Assembly (NCBI RefSeq): GCF_024172705.1
Contig: NZ_CP092900.1
Coordinates: 862,119 to 926,118 of the forward strand
Direction of reading: 5' to 3'
Origin: Candidatus Comchoanobacter bicostacola
GTDB taxonomy: Bacteria > Pseudomonadota > Gammaproteobacteria > Comchoanobacterales > Comchoanobacteraceae
DNA: 64,000 nucleotides
Positions within the stretch are counted from its first letter, which is position 1, and the number at the start of each line of letters is the position of its first letter. The notes under the pieces were generated by a model that was not told the origin of the DNA, did not search any database, and saw only the letters and a program-made list of their open reading frames with translations. A program made the position numbers and the translations under genes. Shown here one piece after another: positions 18,739-27,699 of the stretch.

Positions 18739-19834
18739 GTACTTCGCGCTCTTTTATAAAATCACCAGAGAGCGCAAAGCCAACTAGCTCATCCCCCTGA
18801 TAAGCAACCGCTCTCACACCCTTGTCATGACGCTCTACCCTCCATTCAGCAGGAACCTCAGAGTAACAAAAGGTAACTGGATAATCTGGTGTCTTAACGC
18901 CCACAGGTAAAGGTGGGTACACAATGCCTTGCTTAACACCACAAATATGTTTTGCTATGGTGTCTGCGCAAATCTTAAGTGATGAGACATAATAACGTTT
19001 AATGCCGGATACTGAAGCGCAATCACCTAGCGCATATATGCTTGGATCTGATGTTTGACCATACACATCGACATTGATTGCATCATCACATATGATGCCA
19101 GCTTCTTGTGCTAATTTAATATTTGGCGACAAACCCAAGCAGGCCAGCATGACATCTGCGGAAATCTCCTCTGACTGTGTCCTGACACAAACCGAATCCT
19201 TTAACGCAGTCACTGCGGAAACTGCACAATTAACTTTTACATCAACCCCTCTATCCTTCAATGCAAGCGCCATCCCCATCCCTATTTCTTTTGGGACAAA
19301 ACGTGATAAGAGTGTTGATTCACTTTCAAGTAAAGTAATTTTTCCCGCTATTGCTGATAAATCATGCGCAAATTCACAACCGATTAGACCACCTCCTAAA
19401 ATCAACAAATGGCTCTTATCATCAATAGCTTGATGGAAAGTATCATAGGCATCTAAATCATTCACTCGATAAACGGGATGACTATCCGGCAACCAGTCAT
19501 AGCAAATAGGGCTTGCACCTAATGCTAGAACCAGCCGGTCATAAGGGACTTGAGTATCTTTTAAATGAACCAACTTATTAATCTTATCTATACGTGCTAC
19601 CTGCTGCCTAGTGATCATTTCACAGCCCCAGTCTTTCTCTATTTGCTGCTGAGTCATTTGCACCAAATCCTTTACCTTTTTTCCTTGCTTTACAACGTTC
19701 GACAAACTGGGCTTAGAATAGAACACGCCACGCTCTTGAGTAATGACTGAAACTGACCCAGAAAACTTTTGATCATGCAGATTTTTAGCAACCAGCAAAC
19801 CTGACAATCCAGACCCTATAATAACAACCTTCAT
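18710..19834 (-). CDS. Rubredoxin-NAD(+) reductase-like FAD/NAD(P)-dependent oxidoreductase
   Basis: A 374-residue flavoprotein of the pyridine nucleotide-disulfide reductase fold. The FAD-binding motif is at the N-terminus (VVIIGSGLSGLLVAKNL), the NAD(P)-binding motif near residue 145 (LLILGGGLIGCEFA), and the second FAD motif near residue 265 (SIYALGDCA). There is no redox-active CxxxxC pair, which points to the rubredoxin/ferredoxin reductase group rather than lipoamide or glutathione reductases. Its electron acceptor is not visible here, and no rubredoxin gene is adjacent. It lies two bases after the spoT stop and is probably the last gene of gmk-rpoZ-spoT. Confidence 0.82.
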   Translation of the reverse strand: MKVVIIGSGLSGLLVAKNLHDQKFSGSVSVITQERGVFYSKPSLSNVVKQGKKVKDLVQMTQQQIEKDWGCEMITRQQVARIDKINKLVHLKDTQVPYDRLVLALGASPICYDWLPDSHPVYRVNDLDAYDTFHQAIDDKSHLLILGGGLIGCEFAHDLSAIAGKITLLESESTLLSRFVPKEIGMGMALALKDRGVDVKVNCAVSAVTALKDSVCVRTQSEEISADVMLACLGLSPNIKLAQEAGIICDDAINVDVYGQTSDPSIYALGDCASVSGIKRYYVSSLKICADTIAKHICGVKQGIVYPPLPVGVKTPDYPVTFCYSEVPAEWRVERHDKGVRAVAYQGDELVGFALSGDFIKEREVLKGQMKNWI

Positions 19835-19836
19835 AC

Positions 19837-21918
19837 TTATCCCCTATATACACTTACTACTAGTTTCAACTGCTGCAAGCTTTGGATAACCAAACTTAAG
19901 TGCTCAAGTGATTGCACACGGATGGTTAGATCGTACTGATTTAACTCACCATCTACAATACGTCTAAAGCCAATCACACTCACCCGCATATCAGTAAGCA
20001 TCGCAATACAACTAGATAAACTATTATAATCATACTTTAGCTGTATCGAGCATACACTCGTATACAACTGCTCAGAGGGCTCGCCCCATGATACAGAAAC
20101 ACACTGATTTGATGGCAATACATCCAGCTGTCTACAACTCTTCCTGTGCACAGTTAAACCTGCGCTAGCAGAAAAACAGCCCGCAATACAATCGCCAAAA
20201 ACAGGATAACAACAGGCTGCTAAAATATCTGTATCTCCGCCATTAACGGTTATGGGCTTAATAGAATCAGTATAACGACCTTCTGTGTAGTAGTCTCGGC
20301 ATGCATCTACTACTTCTTCAACTAAAAGCTCACCTCGACTTAATTGACCGTAAACTTCAGGAATACGATATCCCGCATGGCTTAAGGTATCATCTACAAT
20401 TTTTCGATGTGCCATATAGCCTAGGCCTGCTTGCTCCAAACGATAAACAAGTATATTGTGCCCAAGCTGATCCTGCGTACAGACCTCTTGCTCCTTTAGA
20501 AAAGCCTTAATACTTTGCTTTGCCTTTGAAGTAGTCACAAAATCAAGCCAAGATGGGCGCACCATCCGCTTATCACTTTGGACGATCTCTACCGTTTGTC
20601 CATTTTTCAACCTGTGAGACAGTGGAACTTTTTCACGGTCAATGATCGCATACTTAGCCTTAAAGCCTAAATCAGTATGAATATAAAATGCCATATCTAG
20701 CGCAGTTGCACCGACCTTCATCTCTACAATTTTACGCTGTGGAGTTAGCACATATACTTCATTTTCTCCCACCTTAGTCTTCAACAAATGCAAAGCAGTT
20801 GCATCATCTGAACACACCGTTTTAATTTTTGTTAAATCATCGAACCAGACTTGATGCTTACGACAATTAAATTCTGTTTGCCCACTTTTATACAACCAAT
20901 GCGCAGCCACACCTTGTGTAGCAACTAAATGCATCTCCTGGGTTTTTACCTGTATTTCAATCATTGCTCCATTTGGCCCATATAGCACCGTATGAAGCGA
21001 TTGGTAACCATTTCTTTTGGGAGAAGCAATATAGTCTTTAAAGCATCCCGCTTTGGGCATATACATGGCATGCACAATTCCGATCACCGCGTAACAGTCT
21101 TGTAATGAATTCACACATACCCGAAGTGCATATACATCCATAAGATCTGAAAAACGCTTTTTCTTGATCATTTTTTGATATATACCATAAAACTGCTTTT
21201 CACGTGCAGTAATCTCAGCAACTTCAATTTGCAAAGACTTTGCCTTTACTTTAATTTCACCTTCAATGTGTTTAAGCAACTCAACCTGACCGCCACTCAC
21301 ACGATACATATGTGCTAATAGTATTCTATAACGAAATGGATAAAGTGCAGAAAATCCTAAATCATCTAACTCTATAGATACCATTTGCATACCTAATCGC
21401 TTGGCAATCGGTGAGTAAAGTTCTAGAGTTTCCATCGCCATTTTCTTACGCTTAGGTGCAGGCAAAACCTGAATTGTTCGCATATTATGCAAGCGATCTG
21501 CCAGCTTAATGATAATCACGCGAATGTCTTTAGACATTGCCAAAAACATTTTACGATAATTTTCTACCTGATACCGCTCAACTGAATCATAGCGAACCCG
21601 ACTAATCTTCGTTACTCCTTCAACCAAGTCAGCAACCACCGTGCCAAATCGATCACTCAAGTTCTCTCTAGTAACCTCTGTATCCTCTACCACATCATGT
21701 AGTAGTGCCGCCATTAGAGACTCCGCGTCTAATTTTAACCCTGCTAATATGTAGGACACCGCAACTGGATGACAAATGTAAGACTCACCTGATATTCTAG
21801 TTTGTGTAAAATGCGCTTGTTTTGCAACTAAATATGCATCCCGTACACGGGCACAATCTTCTGGTGATAAATAGGACAACCGCGTTTGAAGATATGAAAA
21901 TGATAAAGGTGAATCCAT
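19837..21918 (-). CDS. spoT: Bifunctional (p)ppGpp synthetase/hydrolase SpoT
   Basis: A 693-residue RelA/SpoT protein that makes and breaks the alarmone (p)ppGpp. The HD hydrolase domain is intact near the N-terminus (SYICHPVAVSYIL, then AALLHDVVEDTEVT, and IKLADRLHNMRT). The synthetase domain follows, with KDYIASPKRNGYQSLHT and EIQVKTQEMH. The TGS domain (VYVLTPQRKIVEMKVGATALD) and a C-terminal ACT-like region complete the usual order. The HD residues argue for SpoT rather than a hydrolase-dead RelA. It follows rpoZ by 12 bases, as in many gammaproteobacteria. In Legionella SpoT links lipid starvation to the switch into the transmissive phase; a similar role here is inference. Confidence 0.95.
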   Translation of the reverse strand: MDSPLSFSYLQTRLSYLSPEDCARVRDAYLVAKQAHFTQTRISGESYICHPVAVSYILAGLKLDAESLMAALLHDVVEDTEVTRENLSDRFGTVVADLVEGVTKISRVRYDSVERYQVENYRKMFLAMSKDIRVIIIKLADRLHNMRTIQVLPAPKRKKMAMETLELYSPIAKRLGMQMVSIELDDLGFSALYPFRYRILLAHMYRVSGGQVELLKHIEGEIKVKAKSLQIEVAEITAREKQFYGIYQKMIKKKRFSDLMDVYALRVCVNSLQDCYAVIGIVHAMYMPKAGCFKDYIASPKRNGYQSLHTVLYGPNGAMIEIQVKTQEMHLVATQGVAAHWLYKSGQTEFNCRKHQVWFDDLTKIKTVCSDDATALHLLKTKVGENEVYVLTPQRKIVEMKVGATALDMAFYIHTDLGFKAKYAIIDREKVPLSHRLKNGQTVEIVQSDKRMVRPSWLDFVTTSKAKQSIKAFLKEQEVCTQDQLGHNILVYRLEQAGLGYMAHRKIVDDTLSHAGYRIPEVYGQLSRGELLVEEVVDACRDYYTEGRYTDSIKPITVNGGDTDILAACCYPVFGDCIAGCFSASAGLTVHRKSCRQLDVLPSNQCVSVSWGEPSEQLYTSVCSIQLKYDYNSLSSCIAMLTDMRVSVIGFRRIVDGELNQYDLTIRVQSLEHLSLVIQSLQQLKLVVSVYRG

Positions 21919-21930
21919 TCTAAATCAGTA

Positions 21931-22155
21931 TTAGTACTCAGAATCCTCGTCAAAATCTTGTTGGGCTAATCCTTCTGACGTCAGATTCCCAGCAGCAATC
22001 TCTTTCAATGCCACAACAGCCGGTCTATGTCCTTGCGCTTCTACGGTTGGCTGCATTCCATCATGTAATTGTCTTGCACGATCTGCTGCAACTTGAACGA
22101 TTTTAAAAGGACTTTGAATGACTGCCTGACAGTCTTCCATTGTAATTCTGGCCAT
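21931..22155 (-). CDS. rpoZ: RNA polymerase omega subunit
   Basis: A 74-residue protein beginning MARITMEDC, with the conserved ARQLHDG segment and AVVALKEIAAG helix of omega. It helps RNA polymerase assembly and forms part of a ppGpp-binding site. It stands between gmk and spoT, the standard gammaproteobacterial order. The acidic tail (DEDSEY) is normal. Confidence 0.95.
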   Translation of the reverse strand: MARITMEDCQAVIQSPFKIVQVAADRARQLHDGMQPTVEAQGHRPAVVALKEIAAGNLTSEGLAQQDFDEDSEY

Positions 22156-22223
22156 TTGTATTACCCTAAATAACTTATATCAAAAAGAATTATATACAAT
22201 TATTCATATTTATCAAGAATAAT

Positions 22224-22757
22224 TTAACCAATCTTTGACTGAGCCCATGTAGTAATATCTTGTTTTGCTGTTTGCAAGTCATCATTCACAAGCCGACAAG
22301 AGAACTGCTTGGCTTGAGCTAAATCAGACTCTGCGTAACGAATTCTATCATCATTGCCTGAACGTTTAACTAAGCGCTTTGACAATACTGAAATATCCTT
22401 AGGTTCTATAAAAACGACATCAGCATTATACTGCGCTTCAAGCTTTTTGGCACCCTCCCAGTTCATAACGAGCAGCACTGGACTTTTCAACAACAATGAC
22501 TCTAAATCAGCCGATCGCAATCCATAGAAGGTACCGTAATGCTCATTAAATTCTACAAACCGATTGGATTGAATGAGCGCCTCAAAATCGAGTTTAGATA
22601 AGAAAAAATAATCGACACCATCTTTTTCAAACTTCCTCGGAAGTCTTGATGTACAAGTCACACAGCGCTTTATCCCCAGCTCCTCGACTAAATGATTGGC
22701 TAGCACTGTTTTCCCCACACCCGATGGACCTGTGATGACTAAAAGTCTATTCTTCAT
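22224..22757 (-). CDS. gmk: Guanylate kinase
   Basis: A 177-residue kinase that phosphorylates GMP to GDP. The P-loop is VITGPSGVGKTVLA at the N-terminus, and the GMP-binding region has TSRLPRKFEKDGVDYFF. I chose the ATG at 22757, preceded by GGGG at six bases, over an in-frame TTG at 22769. It is slightly shorter than E. coli Gmk (207 residues). It heads the gmk-rpoZ-spoT group and is divergent from rph. Confidence 0.94.
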   Translation of the reverse strand: MKNRLLVITGPSGVGKTVLANHLVEELGIKRCVTCTSRLPRKFEKDGVDYFFLSKLDFEALIQSNRFVEFNEHYGTFYGLRSADLESLLLKSPVLLVMNWEGAKKLEAQYNADVVFIEPKDISVLSKRLVKRSGNDDRIRYAESDLAQAKQFSCRLVNDDLQTAKQDITTWAQSKIG

Positions 22758-22831
22758 GCAAAACCCCAAAAAAAGTTCAAAATATCATTTACTTTACTCT
22801 AATTATCAGCAAGAATAAAGCGCTTAACACG

Positions 22832-23560
22832 GTGATAACATTCAGTATGATACGTACAATTAAATTCCAAGAACATACTTCACATCCTGCAGCGGGATGT
22901 GTTGAGGTTAATGCTGGCAACACAAAAATATTATGCACTGCCAGCATCATTAACCAGCATGTGCCCAGATTCCTTAGAGACCAGCACCATGGATGGCTTA
23001 CTGCAGAATATAGTATGTTACCTGCTGCAACCCATTCCCGAACCGATCGTGATGCGACCAAAGGAAAAGTATCCGCTCGAAGCTCTGAAATACAAAGATT
23101 AATTGGTAGAGCACTTCGCAGTAGCGTGCGTTTAAAGCAACTTCCTCAGATGACCCTAATTCTTGACTGCGATGTCATACAAGCTGATGGTAGTACACGG
23201 TGTCATGCAATTAATGGCGCTCAAATAGCACTAGTTCGTGCACTACAACGCCTACAGATTACTAAATCATTACGTAAAGACCCACTCAAAAACCTGGTTG
23301 CTGCCGTTTCTGCTGGGATTATGGATGGTCAAATCGTACTCGATCTCGACTATCAAAAAGATAAAAATGCTGATGCAGATATTAATATAGTTATGTCAGA
23401 GCATGGAGATTTAATTGAGATTCAGGGAACTGCAGAAAACAAGCCTTTTAGCCCTGCACAGCTCAACCTGGTACTTGATAAAGCTTGGCCAGCTATCGAG
23501 TCTATTATCCACATGCAAAAACAATTACTTGAAAAACCCTACCCCTACACGATTGATTAA
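22832..23560 (+). CDS. rph: Ribonuclease PH
   Basis: A phosphorolytic 3'-5' exoribonuclease that trims tRNA precursors. The family body is clear: GNTKILCTASI, VPRFLRDQHHGWLTAEYSML, the RLIGRALRS helix, ILDCDVIQADGSTR and the C-terminal IEIQGTAE. The N-terminus is odd. The usual opening (RPSxRxxDQLRP) is not matched after any ATG, GTG or TTG start. With the GTG at 22832 the protein has 242 residues, and an ATG at 22847 would give 237. In-frame codons upstream of 22832 (SKNKALNT) look faintly like the missing opening, so a non-standard upstream start is possible. No clear ribosome-binding site precedes any candidate. Confidence 0.9.
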   Translation: MITFSMIRTIKFQEHTSHPAAGCVEVNAGNTKILCTASIINQHVPRFLRDQHHGWLTAEYSMLPAATHSRTDRDATKGKVSARSSEIQRLIGRALRSSVRLKQLPQMTLILDCDVIQADGSTRCHAINGAQIALVRALQRLQITKSLRKDPLKNLVAAVSAGIMDGQIVLDLDYQKDKNADADINIVMSEHGDLIEIQGTAENKPFSPAQLNLVLDKAWPAIESIIHMQKQLLEKPYPYTID

Positions 23561-26103
23561 ACTGTCATACGCCTTAAAACATATGGAAGTATGCCACCCT
23601 GTTGATAATAAAGTAGCTCTGAGTCGGTTTCTAAACAAGCACGTATCTTAAACTCAATATTTGAACCGTCAATTGTAGCAATCAACTCTGATTGTGGCTG
23701 GCTCATATCAGCAATACCTTTAATGCTTATTTTTTCAGAGCCCGTCAGTTCCGGAGCGGCGCCTACAAACTGACAAGGCAAAACGCCCATGCCCAGTAAG
23801 TTTGAACGATGGATGCGCTCAAAGCTTTGTGCAATCACCACTTTAACACCTAACATCATCGTACCCTTTGCAGCCCAGTCACGCGATGAACCCGTGCCAT
23901 ATCGACTACCTGCAATCAAAACCAAATCACAATTATCCTTTTGATATCGAGTTGAAGCATCGTAAATCGACATTACCTCACCACTAGGCATATGACGCGT
24001 ATAGCCACCCAGCTGATCCTTAAGCATTAAATTATTAACTCTTGGATTAGCAAACGTTGCCCGGACCATGATAGCGGAATTACCCCGCCTAGAACCATAA
24101 GAGTTAAAGTCAGACTTCTCCACACCTTGTGCAAGCAAATGCTCTGCTGCAGGGCTATCATGTGCAATATGACCCGCTGGTGAAATATGATCGGTTGTCA
24201 CATTATCGCCAAATAATGCAAGTATATGCGCCCCAGATACGTCTGATCGGCTACTAGGATTTGCACCTATATCAGTTAGAAACGGGGGCTTTTTAATATA
24301 GGTGGAACTTTGATCCCAATCATATAATAAGCCTTCCGGTGCAACGACTCGATCCCATGCTGACCCACCCTGCTCTATTGTTGCATATTCTTTTTTAAAC
24401 ATAGATTGACTCACAGCCATTAAGGCCTGATCAATATCAACCTGCGCCGGCCAAATATCATGCAAATAAATAGGTTGACCTTTGTGGTATCCAACGGGAT
24501 CTTTGCTTAAATCCAAAGCCATTGTTCCAGCAATTGCATAGGCAACCACCAATAAGGGTGAAGCCAAGTAGTTAAACTGCGTCTGCGGATGTACCCGCCC
24601 TTCAAAGTTTCTATTCCCAGAAAGGACAGAGCATACATTCAACCCCTGATCCTTAACCTTCTGTGCAACCCATTCATCTAGCGGCCCTGAGTTGCCGATA
24701 CACGTCGTACAACCATAACCCACTAGATAGAAGCCTAACTGCTCTAACTCACTCACCAAACCTAATTTATTCAAGTATTGCATGACGACTGTTGAACCAG
24801 GCGCTAATGATGGCTTAACCCACTTAGGTAGTGACAAACCTAATTCATTAGCTTTTTTTGCCATTAATCCAGCACCAATTAATACCGATGGGTTTGAAGT
24901 ATTCGTACAACTCGTAATGGCAGCGATCACCACTGATCCATCTGACAACTGTTCTCGTGAGGCCCCATTATTTAATACTAATGTATCAGGAACATTTGGC
25001 AATAAAACCAATTGCTCTGGACGCTTTGGTCCAGCAATACAGGGATAAATTTCTGACAAATCAAATACAGCTGTTTGTGAATATTCAACCGCATGATTAT
25101 TATCGTAGAAAAGCTGCATCTCTTTTAGATAAACCTCTACTAAACCTATATGCTTAGGATCTCGTCCTGTTAAGTTCAAATAGTCTAATGTTTTTTGATC
25201 ACATGGGAAAAAAGCACTCGTTGCACCATACTCTGGCGCCATATTTGCTATGGTTGCCCGCTCTGCTAAATCAAGCTGTTCAAGACCCTCTCCATAAAAT
25301 TCAACAAACTTTCCGACTACATTCATGCCTCGTAAAAACTGAGTCATGGACAACACCATATCCGTTGCGGTCACCCCATCTCGAAGCGCTCCCTTCAACT
25401 CAATACCTAAAACCTCAGGAATTACCATACGAATCGGCTGCCCAAGCATTGCGGCCTCTGCCTCAATACCTCCTACACCCCAACCTAAAACTGAAATACC
25501 ATTAATCATCGTCGTATGACTATCCAGGCCTACTAGCGTATCTGGGTATAACCAACCTTTGTTGTTTTCAACCACTGTCGCTAGGTACTCTAAGTTTACC
25601 TGATGACAAATACCTTTACCTGGAGGAACAATCCGTACACCATCAAAAGCTGATTGAGCCCACTTTAAGAATGAATAGCGCTGCTCATTATTAACAACTT
25701 CCTCAGAAGTATTTTTCTCCAAAGCATCAGGTTGCCCGTAATGGTTGACCGTAACTGAGTGATCTGCAACCAAGTCTACACGGCACAACGGGTTAACACT
25801 ACTCGGATCATGGCCCATAGCTTTACAAGCATCGCGCATTGCAGCCAGGTCAACAAGGGCTGGCACACCCGTCAGATCCTGCATCAACACTCGACCTGGG
25901 TAGTAATTAACCATAGGTGAACCCTCGCCCTGCACCCACTGCTTAAATGCATCGACTATTGCATCTTGCTCACTGAGCTGATTCCTACATGCATTCTCTA
26001 ATAGAATCTTTAAACTATAAGGCAACCGACTCCAATACGCTATTTGGGATATATCGATCACATGATAGGTATTGTCATCAACGCTAATCCGTCCCTGGAC
26101 CAT
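23557..26103 (-). CDS. acnA: Aconitate hydratase A
   Basis: An 848-residue AcnA-type aconitase that isomerises citrate to isocitrate in the TCA cycle through a 4Fe-4S cluster. Cluster cysteines appear in ITSCTNTSNP and GYGCTTCIGNSG. Substrate-region motifs include TLVGLDSHTTMINGISVLGW, and the swivelling C-terminal domain has SRYGTGSSRDWAAKG. It is about 40 residues shorter than E. coli AcnA, mostly at the N-terminus and in loops. It starts 19 bases after ssb ends, so the two are probably cotranscribed. The 3' end overlaps rph convergently by four bases. Confidence 0.96.
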   Translation of the reverse strand: MVQGRISVDDNTYHVIDISQIAYWSRLPYSLKILLENACRNQLSEQDAIVDAFKQWVQGEGSPMVNYYPGRVLMQDLTGVPALVDLAAMRDACKAMGHDPSSVNPLCRVDLVADHSVTVNHYGQPDALEKNTSEEVVNNEQRYSFLKWAQSAFDGVRIVPPGKGICHQVNLEYLATVVENNKGWLYPDTLVGLDSHTTMINGISVLGWGVGGIEAEAAMLGQPIRMVIPEVLGIELKGALRDGVTATDMVLSMTQFLRGMNVVGKFVEFYGEGLEQLDLAERATIANMAPEYGATSAFFPCDQKTLDYLNLTGRDPKHIGLVEVYLKEMQLFYDNNHAVEYSQTAVFDLSEIYPCIAGPKRPEQLVLLPNVPDTLVLNNGASREQLSDGSVVIAAITSCTNTSNPSVLIGAGLMAKKANELGLSLPKWVKPSLAPGSTVVMQYLNKLGLVSELEQLGFYLVGYGCTTCIGNSGPLDEWVAQKVKDQGLNVCSVLSGNRNFEGRVHPQTQFNYLASPLLVVAYAIAGTMALDLSKDPVGYHKGQPIYLHDIWPAQVDIDQALMAVSQSMFKKEYATIEQGGSAWDRVVAPEGLLYDWDQSSTYIKKPPFLTDIGANPSSRSDVSGAHILALFGDNVTTDHISPAGHIAHDSPAAEHLLAQGVEKSDFNSYGSRRGNSAIMVRATFANPRVNNLMLKDQLGGYTRHMPSGEVMSIYDASTRYQKDNCDLVLIAGSRYGTGSSRDWAAKGTMMLGVKVVIAQSFERIHRSNLLGMGVLPCQFVGAAPELTGSEKISIKGIADMSQPQSELIATIDGSNIEFKIRACLETDSELLYYQQGGILPYVLRRMTV

Positions 26104-26122
26104 AATTTACTCCTAACCAACC

Positions 26123-26554
26123 TTAAAAAGGAATATCATCATCAGCTATATCACTTGCAACCGGTGCTGCAGGCTTATTCATTGCTGGTGCTGGCATATC
26201 ACCTCCAGCTGCTTGCATTCTGCTATCTAACATCTGCATTTCGTTAGCAACAATTTCAGTTGTATAACGCTCTGCACCCTGATTATCAGCCCACTTTCTA
26301 GTACGGATGCTTCCTTCAATATATAACTTAGTTCCTTTCTTAACATACTTTCCAGCAATCTCAGCTAGCTTTCCATACATAACAATCCTGTGCCACTCAA
26401 CTCGATCTTGCTGCTGCCCGGTTTGCTTATCACGCCAACTTTCTGATGTAGCGATGCTCAAATTAACAACTGCCTGCTCATTAGCTGTATAGCGAATATC
26501 TGGATCTTGGCCTGCATTACCAATAATCATTGCTTTATTTAATCCTCTACTCAT
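26123..26554 (-). CDS. ssb: Single-stranded DNA-binding protein
   Basis: A 143-residue SSB with an N-terminal OB fold ([51 protein letters not shown]). A short flexible linker follows, and the protein ends in the acidic tip DIADDDIPF that recruits replication and repair partners. The linker is short compared with E. coli SSB (178 residues). Confidence 0.96.
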   Translation of the reverse strand: MSRGLNKAMIIGNAGQDPDIRYTANEQAVVNLSIATSESWRDKQTGQQQDRVEWHRIVMYGKLAEIAGKYVKKGTKLYIEGSIRTRKWADNQGAERYTTEIVANEMQMLDSRMQAAGGDMPAPAMNKPAAPVASDIADDDIPF

Positions 26555-26609
26555 TTATATACCTCTCATACGTTAACTGCTCATACCTTACCAAATGATT
26601 CACACGCAT

Positions 26610-26637
26610 GCTATAAGGTTATTAATAATTCTGACAA
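26610..26637 (-). promoter_or_regulatory. Possible sigma-70 promoter for ssb
   Basis: On the minus strand TTGTCA (26632-26637) and TATAGC (26610-26615) are 16 bases apart and lie about 55-80 bases upstream of the ssb start. The -35 hexamer matches five of six consensus positions. It overlaps a similar element on the other strand. By-eye match only. Confidence 0.3.
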
Positions 26638-26658
26638 GAGATTTTTTTAAAGCATAAC
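26631..26658 (+). promoter_or_regulatory. Possible sigma-70 promoter for the holin-like gene
   Basis: CTGACA (26631-26636) and CATAAC (26653-26658) with a 16-base spacer lie about 25 bases upstream of the ATG at 26685. The -35 box shares bases with the ssb element on the opposite strand, which would make the two promoters mutually exclusive. By-eye match only. Confidence 0.28.
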
Positions 26659-26684
26659 TCTACTAATAAAAACAGGAGAAAATC

Positions 26685-26951
26685 ATGAGTGATTATCAAA
26701 AAATAAGCCCTTTAGCTTTTGGCTTAAGCTTTGGCATTTTATGGGCTATCGGACTAGTGATTATCAGCATACTTGCATTATACACTGGGTTTGCAATGAG
26801 CATGGTTAATGTATTTAGTACATTATACTTAGGTTATGAACTAACAATACTTGGCGTGATTATAGGAACATTATGGGCCTTTGTTGACGCATTTATTGGC
26901 GGGTTTCTTGTTGCCTACTTATATAACTTATGCCTAAAATGCATACGCTAA
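26685..26951 (+). CDS. Small two-helix membrane protein, bacteriophage holin-like family
   Basis: An 88-residue protein with two long hydrophobic segments (about 10-42 and 50-82). The pattern FGLSFGILWAIG, then GYELTILGVIIGTLWAFVDAFIGG, matches a small membrane family annotated as bacteriophage holin-like in Legionella, Coxiella and many other bacteria. No phage genes are nearby, and family members are generally chromosomal with unknown function, so lysis activity should not be assumed. A strong ribosome-binding site (CAGGAG) precedes the ATG. Confidence 0.7.
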   Translation: MSDYQKISPLAFGLSFGILWAIGLVIISILALYTGFAMSMVNVFSTLYLGYELTILGVIIGTLWAFVDAFIGGFLVAYLYNLCLKCIR

Positions 26952-26989
26952 AGCTTCTATAATAAATTGCATGGTGTATACTCTGCACT

Positions 26990-27574
26990 ATGCAATGCGT
27001 TATTTATTACTACATCGGGCAACTACCCGTTGCTCCTCAATCTTTTTTGCTGCTCCATCATGAGCAGCGAAGAATAGATTGCATGGAGAAAAATAAAGCA
27101 CGCACCTATCAAAACAGCCGAAACTGGATTAAACACCTAATTATCCAAAACCAGTGGCAGGTTGAAGACTTTAAGTATAACACGGCAGGAAAGCCGATCA
27201 TGAACACTCAAAACCAATACTTAAGTGTGACCCACTCAGCTCAGCTCTGGGCGGTAGCATTTAGCACAGTTCCTATTGGCATTGACTGTGAGTCAAAAAC
27301 ACCCAAAAATCTCGAACGTTTTGCAGACTATTTTCAAATTAAATCGACCCATCTACCCGATATTCAAAAAGACTGGATGCTCAGAGAAGCATATGCCAAG
27401 CTCTCTGGAGCTAGCATTATGCGACTAAGAAAAAAAAGTATTCAATCACTCCTAGATTCAGAAAACATACAGCATAGAATACTTAACCTAGAAGATTATA
27501 TACTTACGCTCATTGGACAAACCCACCACCCTATTGATGTACATACCTACACCCTGAGAGATATTCTCAAATAG
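26990..27574 (+). CDS. Sfp-type 4'-phosphopantetheinyl transferase
   Basis: A 194-residue protein with the two PPTase signatures. The first is GKPIMN...YLSVTHSAQLWAVAFS leading into PIGIDCE (Mg2+-binding Asp and Glu near residues 97-100). The second is WMLREAYAKLSG (the WxxKEAxxK motif, with Arg for the first Lys). It would transfer phosphopantetheine from CoA onto a carrier protein. Its length and motif order fit the Sfp/EntD group rather than AcpS. No polyketide or nonribosomal peptide synthase lies in this window, so the acceptor may be the fatty-acid ACP or a distant cluster. Confidence 0.85.
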   Translation: MQCVIYYYIGQLPVAPQSFLLLHHEQRRIDCMEKNKARTYQNSRNWIKHLIIQNQWQVEDFKYNTAGKPIMNTQNQYLSVTHSAQLWAVAFSTVPIGIDCESKTPKNLERFADYFQIKSTHLPDIQKDWMLREAYAKLSGASIMRLRKKSIQSLLDSENIQHRILNLEDYILTLIGQTHHPIDVHTYTLRDILK

Positions 27575-27699
27575 CCCACTCTAAAGCAGCTTTAAAGGTA
27601 GTGTATAAGGCGACACGAAATAAACGTATCTTTTAAGATTACTACTGGATTCACAGCAATAAATCGATTAATATTAACATTAGGAATCGGGAGTATACA

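Noticed and set aside
26685-26951. Holin-like protein as a sign of a prophage.
   Set aside because: No other phage gene, integrase or attachment repeat is nearby, and the family is widespread as a chromosomal membrane protein.
27580-27600. Small perfect hairpin TAAAGCAGCTTTA after the phosphopantetheinyl transferase gene as a terminator.
   Set aside because: The stem is short and AT-rich and no T run follows.
27664-27680. TTAATATT upstream of icmW, resembling a half-site of the PmrA box used by Legionella and Coxiella dot/icm and effector genes.
   Set aside because: The second half-site does not match, and the element lies only about 25 bases from the start codon, too close for the usual -35 overlap.
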